Assembly: GCA_023249165.1 (NCBI GenBank)
Contig: JAHFDE010000024.1
Coordinates: 1 to 18,243 of the forward strand
Reading direction: 5' to 3'
Length of the DNA: 18,243 bases
DNA from: Candidatus Methylomirabilota bacterium
GTDB taxonomy: Bacteria; Methylomirabilota; Methylomirabilia; Methylomirabilales; CSP1-5
A program made the position numbers and the translations under genes. This document shows positions 15,511-18,243 of this stretch, one piece after another (the stretch's first letter is position 1; every line of letters begins with the position of its first letter). The notes under the pieces are model-generated. The model was given only the letters and a program-made list of their open reading frames with translations, searched no databases and was not told the origin of the DNA.

Positions 15511-17211
15511 TCAGAGGATGGCGGGTTCGACGTACTCCCCCCACGCCTCTCGAAAGACCCCCATGATCTCTCCCAGGGTTGCATATGCCCGCACCGCCTC
15601 CAGGATCCGAGGCATGAGGAGGTCCTGACCCCAGGGATCCTCCCCCTCTGCCGCCCTTCGGAGGCCGTCCAGAGCCTTCTGGACCCCCCCGTTGTCCCGG
15701 CGTCCCTTCAGGCGGTGAATCCTCTCCACCTGCTGCTCCGCAATCTGCTCCGGGTCGATGCGAAGGAGGGAGACCGGCTCCGCCACCCCGGCGACGAACC
15801 GGTTCACGCCGACGACGACCTCTTCCCCCGCCTCGACCGTCTGCTGGTACCGGTAGGAGGCATCGACAATCTCCTTCTGGGGGAAGCCTTGCTCGACCGC
15901 CCGGACCATGCCCCCCAGGTCATCGATCTTGTGGAGATAGCTCCAGACCTCCTCCTCGACCTCCCGCGTGAGGCTTTCGACGAAGTACGATCCTCCCACG
16001 GGGTCGATGGTGTGCGTCACCCCGGTCTCGTGGGCAATGATCTGCTGGGTCCGCAGCGCGATCGTCGCCGCCTCCTGGGTGGGAAGGGCCAGCGTTTCAT
16101 CCAGGGCGTTGGTGTGGAGCGACTGCACCCCGCCCAGGATTGCTGCCAGGGCCTGAATGGCTACCCGAACGACGTTGTTGTACGGTTGCTGGGCGGTGAG
16201 CGCACATCCCGCCGTCTGGGCGTGGGTCCGGAGCAGCCAGGATCGCGGATCTTTTGCCCCGTACCGCTCTCGCATGAGTTTCCCCCACACGCGCCTGGCG
16301 GCCCGAAACTTGGCGATCTCTTCAAAAAAATCGTTGTGGACATTAAAGAAGAAAGAGAGGCGAGGGCCGAAGGCATCGACGTCGAGCCCCGCCTTCATGG
16401 TGGCCTCGACATACGCCATGCCGTCGGCCACCGTAAAGGCCAGTTCCTGGATCGCGGTGGACCCCGCCTCGCGGATGTGATAGCCGCTGATGCTGACCGC
16501 ATGCCACCGGGGCAGATGCCGGGCCCCGAAGAGGATCGTATCCACCACGAGGCGCATCGAGGGCTCGAGGGGAAAGACGTACTCCTTCTGTGCGATGAAC
16601 TCCTTGAGGATGTCATTCTGGAGGGTGCCGCCGATGCGGTCGTAGGGCACCCCCTGTTTCTCGCAGACCGCGAGGTACATGGCCCAGAGCACCGCGGCCG
16701 GAGAGTTGATGGTCATCGAGGTGGTAACGTCCTGGAGCGGAATCCCGTCGAAGAGGATCTCCATATCCGCCAGCGAGTCGACGGCCACCCCGCATTTCCC
16801 CACCTCCCCTCGCGACATCGGATGGTCCGAGTCGTACCCCATCAGGGTGGGCAGGTCAAAGGCGACCGACAGACCGGTCTGCCCCTGTGCCAGGAGATAC
16901 CTGAACCGCCGATTCGTCTCCTCAGGGGCCCCGTGGCCGGCGAACATCCGCATGGTCCAGAGCCTGCCCCGGTACATGGTCGGGTAGACACCCCGTGTAA
17001 AGGGAGAGAGGCCGGGAAAGCCGAGGTCCCGGGTGTAGTCGAAGTCGGCGAGATCGGCGGGCGTATAGAGCCTGCGGATGGAGTGCCCCGAAACGGTCCT
17101 GAAGTCCCGGGCCCTTTCGGGCGACCTCTCGAGCGCGGGATCTAGGACCTCAGTCTCCCATGCCCTCGCGGCTTCCTCGATCCGCTTTATCTCTTCCCGG
17201 TCATCGGTCAT
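15511..17211 (-). CDS. B12-dependent acyl-CoA mutase, large (catalytic) subunit, isobutyryl-CoA mutase-like
   Basis: The enzyme moves the thioester group between neighbouring carbons by an adenosylcobalamin radical mechanism. The 566-aa protein is the TIM-barrel domain alone. Motifs are YPTMYRGRLWTMRMFAGHG (76-94), GLSVAFDLPTLMGYDSDHP (113-131), GTLQNDILKEFIAQKEY (195-211), SISGYHIREAG (240-250), RLSFFFNVHNDFFEEIAKFRAARR, and QSLHTNALDETLALP. Relative to Propionibacterium methylmalonyl-CoA mutase, Gln197 and His244 are kept (Gln198, His245), while Tyr89 is Phe90 and Arg207 is Gln208. That Phe/Gln pair is the isobutyryl-CoA mutase signature; 2-hydroxyisobutyryl-CoA mutase has Ile/Gln. The default label methylmalonyl-CoA mutase is therefore probably wrong. 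No epimerase or propionyl-CoA carboxylase gene is nearby. The ATG overlaps the upstream stop by 4 nt. Confidence 0.93.
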   Translation of the reverse strand: MTDDREEIKRIEEAARAWETEVLDPALERSPERARDFRTVSGHSIRRLYTPADLADFDYTRDLGFPGLSPFTRGVYPTMYRGRLWTMRMFAGHGAPEETNRRFRYLLAQGQTGLSVAFDLPTLMGYDSDHPMSRGEVGKCGVAVDSLADMEILFDGIPLQDVTTSMTINSPAAVLWAMYLAVCEKQGVPYDRIGGTLQNDILKEFIAQKEYVFPLEPSMRLVVDTILFGARHLPRWHAVSISGYHIREAGSTAIQELAFTVADGMAYVEATMKAGLDVDAFGPRLSFFFNVHNDFFEEIAKFRAARRVWGKLMRERYGAKDPRSWLLRTHAQTAGCALTAQQPYNNVVRVAIQALAAILGGVQSLHTNALDETLALPTQEAATIALRTQQIIAHETGVTHTIDPVGGSYFVESLTREVEEEVWSYLHKIDDLGGMVRAVEQGFPQKEIVDASYRYQQTVEAGEEVVVGVNRFVAGVAEPVSLLRIDPEQIAEQQVERIHRLKGRRDNGGVQKALDGLRRAAEGEDPWGQDLLMPRILEAVRAYATLGEIMGVFREAWGEYVEPAIL

Positions 17212-17246
17212 CGGTTATCCGTCGTCGGCCATCGGTGAACGGTTTT
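17198..17246. repeat. Heptamer tandem repeat across the BtuF-like stop and mutase start
   Basis: Seven consecutive 7-nt units close to CGGTCAT (plus strand) run from 17198 to 17246. The first two are identical and the rest differ by one to three bases. On the minus strand the unit reads ATGACCG, and it supplies both the TGA of the BtuF-like gene (17208-17210) and the ATG of the mutase (17209-17211). It codes for the last residues of one protein and the first of the next. Confidence 0.7.
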
Positions 17247-18146
17247 CGCCGCCTCTGCCGGAATCGGGCCCGGGAAGAGTTCCGAATGCACGAGATGGGC
17301 CAAGATCTCGGTTCCGTCCACCAGGCGCGGTCCCGATCGGCTGAAGTAGGCGTGACCGTTCACGGCAAAGACCTTGCCCCGCCTCACCGCCGGCAGGCCT
17401 TCCCAGCCCGGACGATTGGTCAAAAGGTGGATCTCGTCCAGAGTCCGATCTACGGAAAAGCCGCAGGGCATGAGGATCAGGATCTCGGGTTCAGCGGAGA
17501 GGACCCGTTCCCACTGCACCCGTTCCGACGGCTCCCCCACCTTTCCGAGTGGTTCTCTGCCGCCAGCCAGGGCCACCATCTCTGGGACCCAGTGGCCCGA
17601 GGCCATGATCGGGTCCAGCCACTCCAGACACGCCACGGGTGGCCGGGTCTTGGCGTTGGCCGCCCGCTTCTCGACGCGATCGATCCGTTCGGTGAGGGAG
17701 GCCACAGCCTGCGCTGCCTCGCGGAGTCGTCCCGTCGCCTCCCCGACCCGCTCGACATCCTGGAGCACATCCCCGAGGCGCTGCGGGTTCAGGGAGAGGA
17801 CCTCTGGTTTTCGCGAAAGGTGTGTCACCGCCTCGAGCACGTCCTGGTAGGGGGCGGCACAGACATCGCACAGCTCCTGGGTCACGATCAGATCGGGATC
17901 GGCCGCCCTCAAGGCCTCGAGATCGATCCGATAGATCCCCTCCCCGCGCCCCAGGAAGGCCCGGACACTGCCGTCGATCTCTTGACTGCTGAGCCCGGAG
18001 CTCTCGAAGGCCGGGGCGATGATCTTGCGCTTGCCGAGCGCCGCCCGGGGATAATCACACTCGTGGCTCACTCCGGTGAGGTGATCCCCCAGTCCCAGCA
18101 AATAGACGATCTCTGTCGCGCTCGGCAATAGTGACACAATCCTCAT
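17208..18146 (-). CDS. BtuF-like cobalamin-binding protein without signal peptide
   Basis: The fold is that of class III periplasmic binding proteins for B12 and haem. Features are RIVSLLPSATEIVYLLGLGD (residues 2-21), the VSHECDYP motif (26-33), IDLEALRAADPDLIVTQELCDVCA, a long linking helix around EVERV/TERIDRVEKRAANAK, LEWLDPIMASGHWVPEM, and FAVNGHAYFSRSGPRLVDGTEILA. There is no hydrophobic signal or lipobox: the conserved first strand begins right after the ATG. GAGG stands 5 nt before the ATG at 18144-18146, better than the GTG two codons upstream. No BtuC/BtuD transport genes are in the window. The 4-nt overlap with the mutase gene suggests it serves that enzyme, perhaps as a cytosolic cobalamin binder, or that it is exported by other means. 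Confidence 0.85.
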   Translation of the reverse strand: MRIVSLLPSATEIVYLLGLGDHLTGVSHECDYPRAALGKRKIIAPAFESSGLSSQEIDGSVRAFLGRGEGIYRIDLEALRAADPDLIVTQELCDVCAAPYQDVLEAVTHLSRKPEVLSLNPQRLGDVLQDVERVGEATGRLREAAQAVASLTERIDRVEKRAANAKTRPPVACLEWLDPIMASGHWVPEMVALAGGREPLGKVGEPSERVQWERVLSAEPEILILMPCGFSVDRTLDEIHLLTNRPGWEGLPAVRRGKVFAVNGHAYFSRSGPRLVDGTEILAHLVHSELFPGPIPAEAAKTVHRWPTTDNR

Positions 18147-18157
18147 GTCCACCTCAC

Positions 18158-18239
18158 GTCCGAGGTCCGAGGTCCTATGTCCGAAGTCAAGGGACCCGTC
18201 CGATCTTCGACCTCGGACTCCGGACGTCGGACATCGGAC
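18158..18239. repeat. Inverted pair of heptamer arrays upstream of the BtuF-like gene
   Basis: Units of 7 nt resembling GTCCGAN run from 18158 to 18192, with one more at 18198-18204. Units of the reverse type NTCGGAC run from 18205 to 18239. The two halves can pair as an imperfect inverted repeat. The reverse unit ATCGGAC differs by one base from a rotation (ATCGGTC) of the unit at 17198-17246. The region from 18147 to the window end contains no gene, no clear promoter and no visible cobalamin riboswitch in the 97 nt available. Confidence 0.7.
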
Positions 18240-18243
18240 TTCT

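Noticed and set aside
14986..17145. 719-codon open frame on the plus strand
   Set aside because: It is antisense to the mutase and its small subunit, which have full family motifs. The frame is kept open by high GC at third positions. Its translation shows no recognisable domain.
18147..18243. CRISPR array or cobalamin riboswitch upstream of the B12 cluster
   Set aside because: Repeats are 7 nt with no spacers, so not CRISPR. The short sequence shows no B12-box-like conserved core, though a riboswitch further upstream is outside the window.
1..18243. Mobile element, prophage or defence system
   Set aside because: No transposase, integrase, phage, toxin-antitoxin or nuclease gene was found. 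No tRNA or rRNA gene was recognised either.

Overview
Every gene I can support in this window lies on the minus strand, so the biological order runs from high to low coordinates. The DNA is visibly GC-rich and uses GTG starts often. It has housekeeping-type promoters of the form TTGACA-17 nt-TATNNT. The gene content (RecA, PilT-type ATPase, PhaR-type regulator, glycogen debrancher, acyl-CoA chemistry with B12 mutases) suggests a free-living, PHA-capable bacterium. A Methylomirabilota/Rokubacteria-like or deltaproteobacteria-like lineage would fit, but no feature here decides this.

Right part (about 18.2 to 13.06 kb): a tightly packed cluster. A BtuF-like cobalamin-binding protein without a signal peptide overlaps by 4 nt the large subunit of a B12-dependent acyl-CoA mutase. 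Then come the separate B12-binding small subunit, a thiolase-fold protein, and its usual partner, a DUF35 zinc-ribbon/OB-fold protein. Two details break the default annotation. The mutase carries Phe90 and Gln208 at the two positions that are Tyr and Arg in methylmalonyl-CoA mutase, which is the isobutyryl-CoA mutase pattern. The thiolase-fold protein has Gly at the nucleophilic cysteine position. Related 7-nt tandem repeats lie on both sides of the BtuF-like gene, and one array supplies the overlapping stop and start codons.

Middle part (about 12.9 to 7.9 kb): after a short AT-rich gap with a candidate promoter and a hairpin that covers the ribosome binding site come an acyl-CoA dehydrogenase, the MeaB-type GTPase chaperone of B12 mutases, the two subunits of a glutaconate-type CoA-transferase, and a homocysteine S-methyltransferase that overlaps the CoA-transferase by 4 nt. 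Read together, the right and middle parts look like one route for activating (CoA-transferase), rearranging (mutase with MeaB), oxidising (dehydrogenase) and cleaving (thiolase-fold/DUF35) a branched acyl-CoA. The substrate is not shown by the sequence.

Left part (about 7.8 kb to 1): an isolated 73-aa cysteine-knuckle protein with its own promoter and a strong terminator. A two-gene unit of GT4 glycosyltransferase and amylo-alpha-1,6-glucosidase follows. Then come a phaR-type regulator with its own promoter and long leader, recA, a pilT-type ATPase, and the N-terminal part of alaS, which runs off the left edge and has a clear promoter. Long plus-strand open frames in this window are antisense shadows of these genes.
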